DNA from: Pseudobutyrivibrio sp. OR37
Lineage (GTDB): Bacteria; Bacillota; Clostridia; Lachnospirales; Lachnospiraceae
DNA: 64,000 nt
NCBI RefSeq assembly: GCF_900113655.1
Contig: NZ_FOQF01000001.1
Coordinates: 62,001-126,000, forward strand
Direction of reading: 5' to 3'
Shown: piece after piece, positions 44,415-53,880 of the stretch
How positions within the stretch are numbered: position 1 is the stretch's first letter
Layout: every line of letters starts with the position of its first letter
Notes under the pieces: generated by a model
The model's database searches: none
Told to the model about the DNA's origin: nothing
What the model saw: only the letters and a program-made list of their open reading frames with translations
Translations under genes and position numbers: made by a program

Positions 44415-44852
44415 ATGCTTAATATAAGTGGAATACATGAAGGATTTGTGTTGGATCATATTAAAGCCGGCGAGTCCATGACAATTTATCGCGACCTACA
44501 TTTAGACAACCTGGGTTGTGACTGCACCATCGCTATGATCATGAATGCTAAATCCAACAAAATGGGTCGCAAAGATATTATAAAAATAGAGTGTCCAATC
44601 GAACGAGTAGATTTGGACATATTAGGCTTCATTGATCACAACATCACATGCAATATTATCAAAAACGATATGATAGTTGAAAAGAGACAATTGAAGCTTC
44701 CAAAGGAAATTAAAAACGTCATTAAATGTAAAAATCCACGATGCATAAGCACCGTGGAACAAGAACTAGATCAAATTTTCATTCTTACAGATGAATTCAA
44801 CGAAGTATATCGTTGTAAATACTGTGAAGAGAAATATATTGGCGTAAAATAA
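44415..44852 (+). CDS. pyrI: Aspartate carbamoyltransferase regulatory chain
   Basis: The 145-residue protein has the N-terminal nucleotide-binding domain (effector site for CTP/ATP in the family). The C-terminal zinc domain has four Cys, as CKNPRC and CKYC, which contacts PyrB. AAGGAGGAAAT precedes the ATG. The gene ends 3 bases before the convergent sensor kinase gene stop, and no terminator fits between them. Confidence 0.94.
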   Translation: MLNISGIHEGFVLDHIKAGESMTIYRDLHLDNLGCDCTIAMIMNAKSNKMGRKDIIKIECPIERVDLDILGFIDHNITCNIIKNDMIVEKRQLKLPKEIKNVIKCKNPRCISTVEQELDQIFILTDEFNEVYRCKYCEEKYIGVK

Positions 44853-44855
44853 ATA

Positions 44856-46499
44856 CTACTCTTCGTAGAGATTCAGCGGTAATTCAAACCAGAAGGTGGC
44901 ACCTTGGCCTTGTTTAGAGGAAACTCCATATTTGGCGCCATGTAATTCTAATACGTTTTTAACAATAGACAGTCCTAAGCCTGTGCCGGAAATGGCACGC
45001 TTATGGGCTGTTTTATCTTTGTAATATCTGTCCCAAACATAAGGAATATCTTCCTGCTTAACACCTTCACCAGTGTCCTTGACCTCTATCCTAAGAGTGT
45101 CATCCAACACCCTTTGAATAACAGTAACCTTTTTGTCTTCGCCGGTGTAGTTAATAGCATTGTTTACAAGATTGTAGAGAACCTGATACATCTTCTGCTC
45201 ATCTGCATATACCATGATTTCGTCATCATATATGAAGTCGATGGTGTAGCCCTCAACCTCACGCAGCTTGTTGTAGCGCTCCAATACATGTCTAATGCTT
45301 TCAGTGATATTGTACTCCTCTGGCTGAATGGTGATAGTGCCAGCCTTTAGCTTTGAAATATCAAGCATATCATTTACAAGACTGGTAAGACGTTCTGTCT
45401 CATCGATAATTACCTGTACATTTTCAGGAGTGTTCTCACCAGGGATATCTCGCATAACCTCGGCATAGCCCTTTATCATGGTAAGTGGGGTGCGCAAATC
45501 GTGAGACACATTTGCTATAAGCTCCTTTTGGAAGCTGTCCGTTTTGCCAAGCTCCGTAGCTGTATAGTTTAGAGTATCGGAAAGTTCAGATACCTCCATA
45601 TAATCTCTAGAATTAAATTTTACAGAATAATCACCATCTGCCAGCCTCTTGGCACCATCGTTTATTCTGATTATTGAACGAGAAATAGTCTTTGATAAGG
45701 TTGCTGCAAGGAAAAAAGCAATCACAATCATTATGGCAGAAATAAATCTGAGCTGAACCTTAAGGGTGTAGACAGTAGCATCTACAGGCGTAAGGACAGA
45801 ATTAATCATGATGACCTCTTCCTGCCCGTCCACATCAATGATATGCACATAAATAACAGATTCAGCCAAATCATTTCCTATGTTCTGCCTAAAGACCTCT
45901 TCCTTTTTCTCCTCAGGGATTGTATATGCGATTTTGCCCTGTGCCTTACTATCTTCTATCTCATCAGCTTCAGCTTCATCAGAATCAGTTTCAGATTCTT
46001 CCGTATCTGCTTTGCCATTCTCTGAGTCAGGTTGCTCTATATTTTCAGGAGGTAATGGCTCTCCGCTTTCACCAATTAAAAAACGTTCCTTAGCCACCTT
46101 TCTTTGCATCTCATTACCCTTAAATTCAATGACAGCCTCACCACCGTTGGCAACAGCCTGCTCATAAAATAGGCCAAACATAAACTGTGGCAGAGAGGAC
46201 ATTTGAGAATTAGAAATGTACTCTGCATTGTAAAGAGCCACACCATTTTTATCTGTAATATAGATTCCAAGGTTATTAGATGCTGCTATTTTTTCAATGT
46301 CGTCAGTAGGATTATCAGAGGAATATAAAAGATTCTCTACATCATTTAAAACAGCCTCTGTTTCCTTACGTTTTATGTTTTTATAGAAATCATCCAGATA
46401 AACAATCTGAAAAAACCATAGTACTCCAAGCAGTACTATGGCAAAAATCAAGAATATTGAAAATGTCTTCCACTTTACACTAACTCTACTTTTTTTCAA
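44856..46499 (-). CDS. HAMP-type sensor histidine kinase
   Basis: This membrane sensor has 547 residues. Two membrane helices (about 12-31 and 250-270) flank an extracellular sensor domain. That domain contains a long acidic insert rich in Glu, Asp and Ser (about 150-195). HAMP follows, then HisKA with the phospho-acceptor in VSHDLRTPL and an HATPase domain with NLVNNAINYTG, DTGEGV and GTGLGLSIV. It is 16 bp after its OmpR-family regulator. The acidic insert may bind cations or cationic peptides; this is inference. Confidence 0.93.
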   Translation of the reverse strand: MKKSRVSVKWKTFSIFLIFAIVLLGVLWFFQIVYLDDFYKNIKRKETEAVLNDVENLLYSSDNPTDDIEKIAASNNLGIYITDKNGVALYNAEYISNSQMSSLPQFMFGLFYEQAVANGGEAVIEFKGNEMQRKVAKERFLIGESGEPLPPENIEQPDSENGKADTEESETDSDEAEADEIEDSKAQGKIAYTIPEEKKEEVFRQNIGNDLAESVIYVHIIDVDGQEEVIMINSVLTPVDATVYTLKVQLRFISAIMIVIAFFLAATLSKTISRSIIRINDGAKRLADGDYSVKFNSRDYMEVSELSDTLNYTATELGKTDSFQKELIANVSHDLRTPLTMIKGYAEVMRDIPGENTPENVQVIIDETERLTSLVNDMLDISKLKAGTITIQPEEYNITESIRHVLERYNKLREVEGYTIDFIYDDEIMVYADEQKMYQVLYNLVNNAINYTGEDKKVTVIQRVLDDTLRIEVKDTGEGVKQEDIPYVWDRYYKDKTAHKRAISGTGLGLSIVKNVLELHGAKYGVSSKQGQGATFWFELPLNLYEE

Positions 46500-46515
46500 T
46501 TACTTCCTCCAAATA

Positions 46516-47187
46516 TTAGGCCTCAAACCTATATCCAACGCCTCGAAGTGTAACCAAAAGCTTTCTGTAATCTCCAAGGCTATTTCTAAGAAGCTTGATA
46601 TGAGTATCAAGAGTTCTATCGTCTCCATAATAATCATATCCCCAAACCTCTGTAATAAGCTTTTCGCGTTCTAAGGCAATGTTTCTATTTCTAACCAGAT
46701 AGAAAAGAAGCTCGTACTCCTTTGGTGACATGTCTACTCGCTCTCCATCAATAGAAACTGTGCGGGCGGTAAAATTAATCTCAAGGCCTTCGTATCTGAA
46801 TATTTCTGCGCTTCCAACCTCCGACTTGCTTCTGTTTGTAACAACATTTACGCGCATCATAAGCTCCTTAGGTGAAAATGGCTTAACCACGTAATCGTCA
46901 ACACCAGCTTCAAATCCATGAATTCTATCGTATTCCTCTCCTCTGGCAGAAAGCATGATCACAGGAATATCCTTTATCTTTTTAATCTCACTGCAAGCCG
47001 AGAAGCCATCAAGCTCAGGCATCATTACATCCATGATGATAACATCAAAGTCACCATTAGCCTTTACCTTTTCGATGGCATCCATACCGTCGCAGGCCTC
47101 GGATACCTCGTAGCCTTCGAATTCACCATATTTACGAATTATTGAACGAATCTTTTCCTCATCATCAACTACTAAAATCTTCTTCAT
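46516..47187 (-). CDS. OmpR/PhoB-family response regulator
   Basis: The 223-residue protein has a receiver domain (DDEEKIR, phospho-acceptor in IIMDVMMPELDG, the LSA threonine/serine position, VKPFSPKEL) and a C-terminal winged helix (TARTVSIDGERVDMSPKEYELL to DTHIKLLRNSLGDY). It has GGAGG 7 bases upstream and a promoter at 47216-47245. It is the partner of the kinase that follows 16 bp downstream. The target genes are not visible. Confidence 0.95.
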   Translation of the reverse strand: MKKILVVDDEEKIRSIIRKYGEFEGYEVSEACDGMDAIEKVKANGDFDVIIMDVMMPELDGFSACSEIKKIKDIPVIMLSARGEEYDRIHGFEAGVDDYVVKPFSPKELMMRVNVVTNRSKSEVGSAEIFRYEGLEINFTARTVSIDGERVDMSPKEYELLFYLVRNRNIALEREKLITEVWGYDYYGDDRTLDTHIKLLRNSLGDYRKLLVTLRGVGYRFEA

Positions 47188-47215
47188 ATCAACCTCCGAT
47201 TGCGAATTCTCCTCT

Positions 47216-47245
47216 ATAGTATTTTATCTTACACCCCAATGTGAA
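47216..47245 (-). promoter_or_regulatory. Promoter of the OmpR-type two-component operon
   Basis: TTCACA (47240-47245), an 18-base spacer and TACTAT (47216-47221) lie about 30 bases before the regulator start codon. Confidence 0.6.
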
Positions 47246-47270
47246 TTCTACGTGATGCTCAGCTCACGCT

Positions 47271-47621
47271 TTACTGAATAAATTTCTTTTTTGCCTTGTG
47301 AAGATTGTAAGAGAACAATACATATATAACTACAAAGGCAACCAAAAAAACTGCATTTACTGGACGTGGGAAGGGAACTCTTCCTGTATCATTCAATAAT
47401 CCCTGAATTCCAAACAGGATACAAAAGCCTCCAAAAATTGCTGTTTTTGGCATTAAATCCTTAGACAAAGCTTTAACATCTGAGCACTTAAGCAGCTCCT
47501 CCGAAGTAATGAGCATAGGGTCTACTTCCTGCTTTTTAAAGCATTTGATTCCAATGAACACCAAGTATATCCCCATTATTCCAATGATGACGTCAAAAAT
47601 AGTCATAAAGCTCATATCCAT
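47271..47621 (-). CDS. Small integral membrane protein of unknown function
   Basis: The start is chosen at 47621 (MDMSFMTIF), about 8 bases after GGAGGA. The 116-residue protein has three hydrophobic helices (about 8-25, 58-75 and 83-103), with a soluble loop of about 30 residues between the first two and a basic C-terminal end (HKAKKKF). No family is recognised. It stands alone between the two-component operon and the divergent cheY-like operon. Confidence 0.7.
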   Translation of the reverse strand: MDMSFMTIFDVIIGIMGIYLVFIGIKCFKKQEVDPMLITSEELLKCSDVKALSKDLMPKTAIFGGFCILFGIQGLLNDTGRVPFPRPVNAVFLVAFVVIYVLFSYNLHKAKKKFIQ

Positions 47622-47770
47622 AACAAAATCCTCCAATTAATAAAACATTTTCTAAACACGAATAATTATACCTATTCTCCCCTTTATTTTCCACACCTAA
47701 GGTAGATTTATGAATCTTTGAGTTCTCATTCAATTCGCTATTTTTTAACATTTATATCTGTTAATTTCAT

Positions 47771-47799
47771 TTGAATAATACCTTTGTATATTGTATTAT
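47771..47799 (+). promoter_or_regulatory. Promoter of the cheY-like operon
   Basis: TTGAAT (47771-47776), exactly 17 bases and TATTAT (47794-47799) lie 26 bases before the start codon, with AGGAGG between. Confidence 0.78.
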
Positions 47800-47825
47800 A
47801 AATATTAAATAGGAGGTTTAGGCGT

Positions 47826-48206
47826 ATGGATATTACAGGCAAAAAAATACTAGTGTGCGATGATTCTGTACTTGCTAGAAAACAGCTAATGGATGCTGTT
47901 AAAGAGATTTCCAATGGTGCCGTTTTTATCGAAGGCAAAAACGGAGCCGAAGCGGTGGAGCTATACAAATCAGAAAAACCTGACCTGGTATTTATGGACA
48001 TAGTAATGCCAGAAAAAGATGGTAATACCGCTCTATCTGAGATTAGAGAATTCGATAAAGATGCCCTTATCATTATCGTTTCTTCTGTAGGTACTCAGGA
48101 TCAATTGAAAAAAGCCATTCAACTTGGAGCAAAGGATTTTATCCAAAAGCCATTTGAAAAGAATCAGATTCAGGAAATAATTGAACTTCGTCTTGGAGGA
48201 AAATAA
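47826..48206 (+). CDS. CheY-like single-domain response regulator
   Basis: The 126-residue protein is a stand-alone receiver: CDDS acidic pocket (residues 11-14), phospho-acceptor in VFMDIVMPEKDG, SSVG and the KPF lysine. AGGAGG lies 9 bases upstream. It is followed 3 bp later by a protein with a CheX-like C-terminus, its probable phosphatase. With no flagellar genes in the window, it may serve motility or c-di-GMP-linked behaviour; this is uncertain. Confidence 0.92.
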   Translation: MDITGKKILVCDDSVLARKQLMDAVKEISNGAVFIEGKNGAEAVELYKSEKPDLVFMDIVMPEKDGNTALSEIREFDKDALIIIVSSVGTQDQLKKAIQLGAKDFIQKPFEKNQIQEIIELRLGGK

Positions 48207-48209
48207 TAT

Positions 48210-49091
48210 ATGTATACACAGTTCTTGGGCAATTATTTGCTTCAAAAAGGAATTGTAAATCAAGAGCAGCTTTTCAAGGCAATGGCTCGCCTATCTCAAA
48301 CTCATATCAAGTTAGGTACAATTGCCATCAAAGAAGGGCTTATGACAGCTAAAGAAGTGGACGAATGTCTTTATGTTCAATCCAGAGAAGACAAACGTTT
48401 TGGCGAAATTGCTGTGGAGCGCGGTTATCTGACAGACGATCAGGTAAACGATTTACTTTCTATGCAAACACCAGACTATATTCTTCTTGGCCAGAACCTG
48501 GTTGAGGATGAAGTCTTTACTTATGAAGATCTAGAAAGAATTCTATTTGATTACAAAAATGATACAGAGCTTTATGACTTAAGCCTTGATGTCGAAAACC
48601 AAGAGGCTATTGCGGCAATCATTAAGAGGTTCTTCTTATTAGCTGAAATGCCTGTAAACGAAACGAATGTCATGTATCTAGAGCTTATGTTCAACAGCTT
48701 AATCCGATTTGTAGGCGAGGATTTTTCACCACTCACTCCAATGGTCTTAGATGAATTTCCAATTACCTTTGGTGTGTCACAAGCCATTTCTAACGACAGA
48801 GCCTACATCACTCACATTGACTGCGATAGAGAAACAGCCATTGCATTTGCGTCAAGATATGCCAATGAAGAATTCTCGGATTTCGATGAATATGTCATTG
48901 CCGCCCTTGAGGATTTCCTCAATCTGCACAATGGACTCTTCATCGTCAATGTATCCAACAATACATCAGAAACTATAGCTTTAGCTCCTCCTGAAATTAC
49001 CATGGAGGGTGTACTTAGTGGACCAAACAAATGCGTAGACTTTCCAGTAGCCTACTCCTTTGGTACAATCCACCTAATTATCTGCTATTGA
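48210..49091 (+). CDS. Four MshEN-like repeats fused to a CheX-like phosphatase domain
   Basis: The 293-residue protein starts with four repeats at about residues 5-30, 34-57, 63-86 and 92-115. Each reads roughly (R/K/F)(L/F)G-x-x-(L/I)-x-x-x-G-(L/I)-x4-L/V-x3-L-x2-Q, the pattern of the MshEN/GspE-N domain that binds c-di-GMP in type II/IV secretion ATPases. The last repeat is degenerate. The C-terminal part (about 150-293) resembles CheX. Its active-site helix is ALEDFLNLHNG, with D235 and N238 in the places of the usual ExxN. It follows the CheY-like gene by 3 bp. A phosphatase for that regulator, tuned by c-di-GMP, is the natural hypothesis. Confidence in the CheX assignment is moderate. 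Confidence 0.75.
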   Translation: MYTQFLGNYLLQKGIVNQEQLFKAMARLSQTHIKLGTIAIKEGLMTAKEVDECLYVQSREDKRFGEIAVERGYLTDDQVNDLLSMQTPDYILLGQNLVEDEVFTYEDLERILFDYKNDTELYDLSLDVENQEAIAAIIKRFFLLAEMPVNETNVMYLELMFNSLIRFVGEDFSPLTPMVLDEFPITFGVSQAISNDRAYITHIDCDRETAIAFASRYANEEFSDFDEYVIAALEDFLNLHNGLFIVNVSNNTSETIALAPPEITMEGVLSGPNKCVDFPVAYSFGTIHLIICY

Positions 49092-49103
49092 CCACAATGC
49101 TAA

Positions 49104-49389
49104 GAGAGCCAGTGAGTTACGCTCTCAAGCCTAAGATATTGCACCGCTTCGCATAGAAAGCTACGCTTGTGCAACACTTAGAGCTTGATAGCTACTCACT
49201 GGCTCATTTACTTGCAATAAACATTAAATTAAGCGGCTACTCAACCTTGGCGAGCGCGAGGAAGAGGGCCCCATGTAGTTAAGGAGGGACCCCGAAGGGG
49301 AGGTTCCCTTGACTGCAATGGGAGATGGCTTCCGGGAGCATGGAGTACTTGGAAGCCGCGAAACTTGAGAGCGTAACTCACTGGCTCTC
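49104..49389. repeat. 286-bp element with perfect 26-bp terminal inverted repeats
   Basis: The ends 49104-49129 and 49364-49389 are exact reverse complements over 26 bp. A third, imperfect copy (49181-49205) lets the left half fold into its own 100-base hairpin, with an inner TTGCAC/GTGCAA stem. The right half is GC-rich and can form another long stem around GGGACC/GGTTCCC. No coding frame of note is present. It fills the gap between the convergent 48210 gene and thrC. It may be a MITE-like element, a structured RNA or a two-way terminator. No clear target duplication was seen. Confidence 0.8.
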
Positions 49390-49406
49390 ACAGTTTGGTG
49401 TTAGAT

Positions 49407-50897
49407 TTATACGCTGAGGAAGCGTTTTACTTCGGCGCACATGTCTTCCACTTCGATTACGGTGTCGTGGCGAACTGGTGCTGAACGAATTTCCTCGATG
49501 GCATTTGGTACATCAACCTGCGCTAGTTCTGAGAGCTTATCTACAAGTACGAAGTCTTCTTCGTTTTCGTAGGCTGAGTCGATAGCGCCCATGACAGCTC
49601 TTGTGAATTTGAATGGGCTGGCTGTTGATGCGATAACTGTTGTCTTGTCGTCACCTGTGGCAGCCTTGTATTTACCAAATACGCTTGATGCAACTCCTGT
49701 GTGAGTGTCAATTACGTAGCCTGTATCTTCGTAAAGCTTTTTGATAGCATCTCCTGTCTCGTCCTCTGATGCATAGTTTCCATAGAAGCTATCAAGTCTT
49801 GCCTTCATATCTGCAGTGATTTCGTATTTGCCTGTAGTCTTAAGGCTTTCCATAAGTTCGCTGTTCTTTGCAGCATCATCTCCAGCAATGTGATAAATCA
49901 ATCTCTCAAGGTTGCTTGAAATAAGAATATCCATTGATGGCGAATTTGTAAGGATGAATTCTCTGTTCTTGTCGTATTCGCCTGTTGTAAAGAAATCATA
50001 GAGTACCTTGTTTTCGTTAGAAGCACAGATAAGCTTTTCAACTGGAAGCCCCATGTTCTTTGCATAGTAAGCAGCAAGGATATTACCAAAGTTTCCTGTA
50101 GGAACAACTACATTGATTGTTTCACCATCTGTAATCTTCTCTTCAGCCAAAAGTCTTGAGTAGGCATATACATAGTAAGCAATCTGTGGTACAAGGCGGC
50201 CGATATTGATAGAATTAGCAGATGAGAACTGGTAGCCAGCTCCATCTAATTCAGCGGCAAGTGCCTTGTCGTTAAACATCTTTTTAACACCAGTCTGAGC
50301 CTGATCAAAGTTTCCATTGATTCCAACTACATGAGTGTTATCACCCTTTTGTGTAACCATTTGGCGCTCCTGAATAGCAGAAACACCATTCTTTGGATAA
50401 AATACAACGATTTTAGTACCTTCAACATCTGCAAAGCCTGCAAGTGCAGCCTTTCCTGTATCACCAGATGTTGCAGTAAGTATTACGATATCGTTTTTAA
50501 TATTATTTTTACGAGCGGAAGTAATCATAAGATGTGGCAAAATTGAAAGTGCCATATCCTTAAAAGCAATTGTTGCACCATGAAAGAGCTCTAGGTAATA
50601 AGCCCCGTCTGCATATACTAAAGGAGCGATTTCTTCAGTATCAAACTTGCTATCATAAGCACTATTAATACAATGCTTTAACTCATCTTCTGTAAAATCT
50701 GTAAGGAAAAGCTTAAGTACCTCATAAGCCACCTGCTGATAAGTCATTTCTGAAAGCTCTTTTAAAGACTTATCAAGCTTTGGAACAGCTGTAGGCACAA
50801 ACAATCCGCCATCATCTGCAAGTCCCTTCAAGATAGCCTGTGAAGCTGTAATCTCTTTTTTATTAATATCTCTTGTACTAACGTAATTGATTCCCAT
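49407..50897 (-). CDS. thrC: Threonine synthase
   Basis: This PLP enzyme converts O-phosphohomoserine to threonine. The 496-residue protein has the DDGGLFVP start region, the PLP lysine in HGATIAFKDMA, the TATSGDTGKAAL phosphate-binding loop and VPTGNFGN. It is the longer, plant/yeast-like class found in Clostridia. A 12-base sequence upstream (50946-50957) also occurs in the nfnA promoter. Confidence 0.95.
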   Translation of the reverse strand: MGINYVSTRDINKKEITASQAILKGLADDGGLFVPTAVPKLDKSLKELSEMTYQQVAYEVLKLFLTDFTEDELKHCINSAYDSKFDTEEIAPLVYADGAYYLELFHGATIAFKDMALSILPHLMITSARKNNIKNDIVILTATSGDTGKAALAGFADVEGTKIVVFYPKNGVSAIQERQMVTQKGDNTHVVGINGNFDQAQTGVKKMFNDKALAAELDGAGYQFSSANSINIGRLVPQIAYYVYAYSRLLAEEKITDGETINVVVPTGNFGNILAAYYAKNMGLPVEKLICASNENKVLYDFFTTGEYDKNREFILTNSPSMDILISSNLERLIYHIAGDDAAKNSELMESLKTTGKYEITADMKARLDSFYGNYASEDETGDAIKKLYEDTGYVIDTHTGVASSVFGKYKAATGDDKTTVIASTASPFKFTRAVMGAIDSAYENEEDFVLVDKLSELAQVDVPNAIEEIRSAPVRHDTVIEVEDMCAEVKRFLSV

Positions 50898-50990
50898 GAT
50901 TCTTCCTCTCTGCTTTATTTATTCTTTCCAAATACATTAACACACTAAAGCGTTAAAATCTAGTGGATATCTACACAATTTTGCGTAAAA

Positions 50991-53876
50991 CTACTCTACT
51001 GCTTTCAGCGATTCTGTCATACTGATTTCCTCTAGCTTCTTTCCCATCAATAAATCGATGATAAATGTAAAGGCAACTGTCAGCACAAAGGCTGCGCAGT
51101 AGCTAAATAATGTTACACGAACATCGAAGGTAATCAAATCAACCACTATCTCACTCATAATAAAAGCATGCAAAAACTTTCCAAGGACAAGGCCTACCAC
51201 AGCTCCCATTATAGATAAAATGATGTTTTCTCTAAATACATAGGACCTGGTTTCTTCCTTGTAAAATCCTAACACCTTTACAGTGGCAATCTCTCTTACT
51301 CGCTCTGCAATATTGATATTAGTAAGATTGAAAACAACCACTGCAGAAAGTGCCATGGCACATCCAATTACAAGATAGACGATAATGTTCAGGCTTTCCA
51401 TCATGCTGTCTACTCTATCTAACATATCAACAGTTGCAGATACAACAGAAATGTCACTTTCATTCATAAGCTTTGCGCCTATCTCATGAGGGTCTTCACC
51501 TTCCTTAGCATTTAAATAGACATTTTTCTTTTCTGGCAGTGTGCCTATAGTATTTTCATAGCCTGTCTTTGTAAGATAAATATAGTTGTAAATAAAGTTT
51601 TCATTAATGGCCGCCACCTTAAGCTTTGTCTTTTCCATATCCTCAGAAGAAATGGTGATGGTATCTCCAACCTTTATTCCATATCTATCACTTAGGCCTT
51701 GATTTACAATAGTTTCTCCATCCTTTAAATCAGCAAAAGTAATATGATTGCCCTTTTCATCATGCATATCGTAAAATTTATCCAGCATTGCATCATTATC
51801 ATATACATTCAAATATACGTTTTTAGTATATTTGCCAGCCTTCATGTCCACTGATGTGTGATAATAAAGAAGATAATCCTCTGTGGTATAGCCCATTTCT
51901 TCTAATAATGGCACCTGACTATCTTCACCATCCTTTAGGGTAATATCCATGTCATATTTTGAAATGTTGGTAAACTGATTCACTGCAATATCTGCAATAG
52001 AATCATAAATGCCAAAGCCTGCCACAAGAAGTGCTGTACAACCACCGATGCCAAGAACCATCATAAAGAGTCTTCCCTTATAGCGGAAAATATTTCTAAG
52101 ACTTACCTTCTTAAGGAATTTCAGTCTGCTCCAGAAAAAGGTTATATATTCCAGGAAGATTCTTTTGCCTGCCTTTGGTGCCTTTGGGCGCATTAGTGAT
52201 GCTGCCATTTCGTGCATCTCGTAGCGGCAGGATAAAATGGTAACACCAACGGAACAGATGAATGCAACTATAAAGCTGATAATTAACATAGCAGGACTAA
52301 AGTAATAGCTGATTTCCGAGGTATTGTACATCATCTGATATGCAAACCAGATGGCCTTTGGAAAGGCAATTGTACCTGCTATAAAGCCCAGTGTTGCACC
52401 AAGCAGTGATGCGGAGCCTGAATAAAGTACAAACTTACCCATTATACTTGTGCTGCTATAGCCTAATGCCTTAAGCACACCTATTTGTGTTCTTTGGTCT
52501 TCCACCATTCTGTTCATAGTGGTCATGCACACAAGTGCTGCAACAAGGAAGAAGAATATCGGAAATACGTTAGCAATAGCTCCAACTATAGTAGAATCAC
52601 TTTCAAAGCAGATATATCCTACATTAGAATCTCTACCTAAAAGATAGGTGCTGGCTTTTTCAACATCTGCTATCTCATCCTCAGCGTCAGCTATCTCCTT
52701 TTCTGCGTCAGCTATCTTGCTATTAAACTCCTCAAGACCGTCCTCATATCCAGCCTTGCCATCCTCATATTCCTTCAGTCCCTTGCTATATTCCTTTCTT
52801 GCGGTTTCAAGGCCCGACTGAAGCGTATAAAGATTTGCGGAATACTGCTGATAGGTTGCAACCAAGGTCTGATATTGCACTTCATCATAGTATTCTGAGC
52901 CTACTGCCTTTAATTGATCCATTTGATTGATGTTTTCAAGCATCTCATCAAGAGCCTTTTTTAAATCTGCTTCCTTGGCTTCATAATCGCTGATCTGCTT
53001 TTTAGCATCATTTAGCTTTGTCTTTGCATCATCTAATTCCTTTTTTGCATCAGCAAGCTCACCACCCTTTTCCTCTTTATTTTCGGCAAGCTCCTTTTTT
53101 GCATCATCTAGTTCAGCAGTAGCCTCTGCAATAATCCTATCGTATCTATTATTTGCCGCAGCATCCAAGGCTGTCTGAACCATGTCCTCTTTTTCATCAA
53201 TTAAAGCTTTGTATTCATCAGAATAAAGCTCTAGGTCACTGTCTAATTTAACGTAGCAATCTGTATAAACCTCAGAATCAAAGCCGCCCTCATTGATGTA
53301 CATAAAGCCATCTAACACACCACTACCCAAAGCTGTAGCGCCGCGCTCGTACTGAATAAACAAAGGGGACTTCACAAGTCCAACTATCTTATATTCCTTA
53401 TATTTAAAATGGTCGCTATCCTCAGTCTCATTGCTTGAGGATATGGTGACAATACTTCCAATTGATGTACTGTCAAACAAATATGAATCTGCCAGACACT
53501 CATCATCCTCTTTTGGAAGCCTGCCCTCTACAACCACTATTTTATTGATTTTGTCAGGGATACTAATTGCCTTTATGGCATGAGACATTTCGTTGTAATC
53601 CGCCAAAATGTCAAAGGAAATAGAAGGCTCTATATCACGAGCCTCAATATGATTCTTTAGATAATCAATATCTTCCTTTTCAAAACCAAGGGATGATATT
53701 AGGCGATAGTCGAAAAAAACCTGCTCTTTTAGATATTCATGCATGGAAGTACGCATGGCAGGATCTGTAACCTTTAAACCCGCAAAAAATCCAACGCCCA
53801 AACCTATAATAAGAAGGAGCGCTAGAAATCGACCAAAGGTCTCTTTTATTTCTCTTAATAATGAAACCAATAACAT
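50991..53876 (-). CDS. ABC exporter permease, FtsX/MacB-like, with coiled-coil insert
   Basis: The start is placed at 53876 (MLLVSLLREIKETFG), just after the ATPase gene stop. The 961-residue permease has an N-terminal helix, a large extracellular domain with a long Ala/Glu/Lys/Asp coiled coil (about 250-430), an FtsX module of three helices (about 445-580), a second extracellular domain and a second FtsX module (about 820-955). This is the layout of two-repeat permeases in peptide or lipid efflux and cell-envelope stress systems. It works with the 53881-54582 ATPase. The substrate is unknown. Confidence 0.88.
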   Translation of the reverse strand: MLLVSLLREIKETFGRFLALLLIIGLGVGFFAGLKVTDPAMRTSMHEYLKEQVFFDYRLISSLGFEKEDIDYLKNHIEARDIEPSISFDILADYNEMSHAIKAISIPDKINKIVVVEGRLPKEDDECLADSYLFDSTSIGSIVTISSSNETEDSDHFKYKEYKIVGLVKSPLFIQYERGATALGSGVLDGFMYINEGGFDSEVYTDCYVKLDSDLELYSDEYKALIDEKEDMVQTALDAAANNRYDRIIAEATAELDDAKKELAENKEEKGGELADAKKELDDAKTKLNDAKKQISDYEAKEADLKKALDEMLENINQMDQLKAVGSEYYDEVQYQTLVATYQQYSANLYTLQSGLETARKEYSKGLKEYEDGKAGYEDGLEEFNSKIADAEKEIADAEDEIADVEKASTYLLGRDSNVGYICFESDSTIVGAIANVFPIFFFLVAALVCMTTMNRMVEDQRTQIGVLKALGYSSTSIMGKFVLYSGSASLLGATLGFIAGTIAFPKAIWFAYQMMYNTSEISYYFSPAMLIISFIVAFICSVGVTILSCRYEMHEMAASLMRPKAPKAGKRIFLEYITFFWSRLKFLKKVSLRNIFRYKGRLFMMVLGIGGCTALLVAGFGIYDSIADIAVNQFTNISKYDMDITLKDGEDSQVPLLEEMGYTTEDYLLYYHTSVDMKAGKYTKNVYLNVYDNDAMLDKFYDMHDEKGNHITFADLKDGETIVNQGLSDRYGIKVGDTITISSEDMEKTKLKVAAINENFIYNYIYLTKTGYENTIGTLPEKKNVYLNAKEGEDPHEIGAKLMNESDISVVSATVDMLDRVDSMMESLNIIVYLVIGCAMALSAVVVFNLTNINIAERVREIATVKVLGFYKEETRSYVFRENIILSIMGAVVGLVLGKFLHAFIMSEIVVDLITFDVRVTLFSYCAAFVLTVAFTFIIDLLMGKKLEEISMTESLKAVE

Positions 53877-53880
53877 ACAT

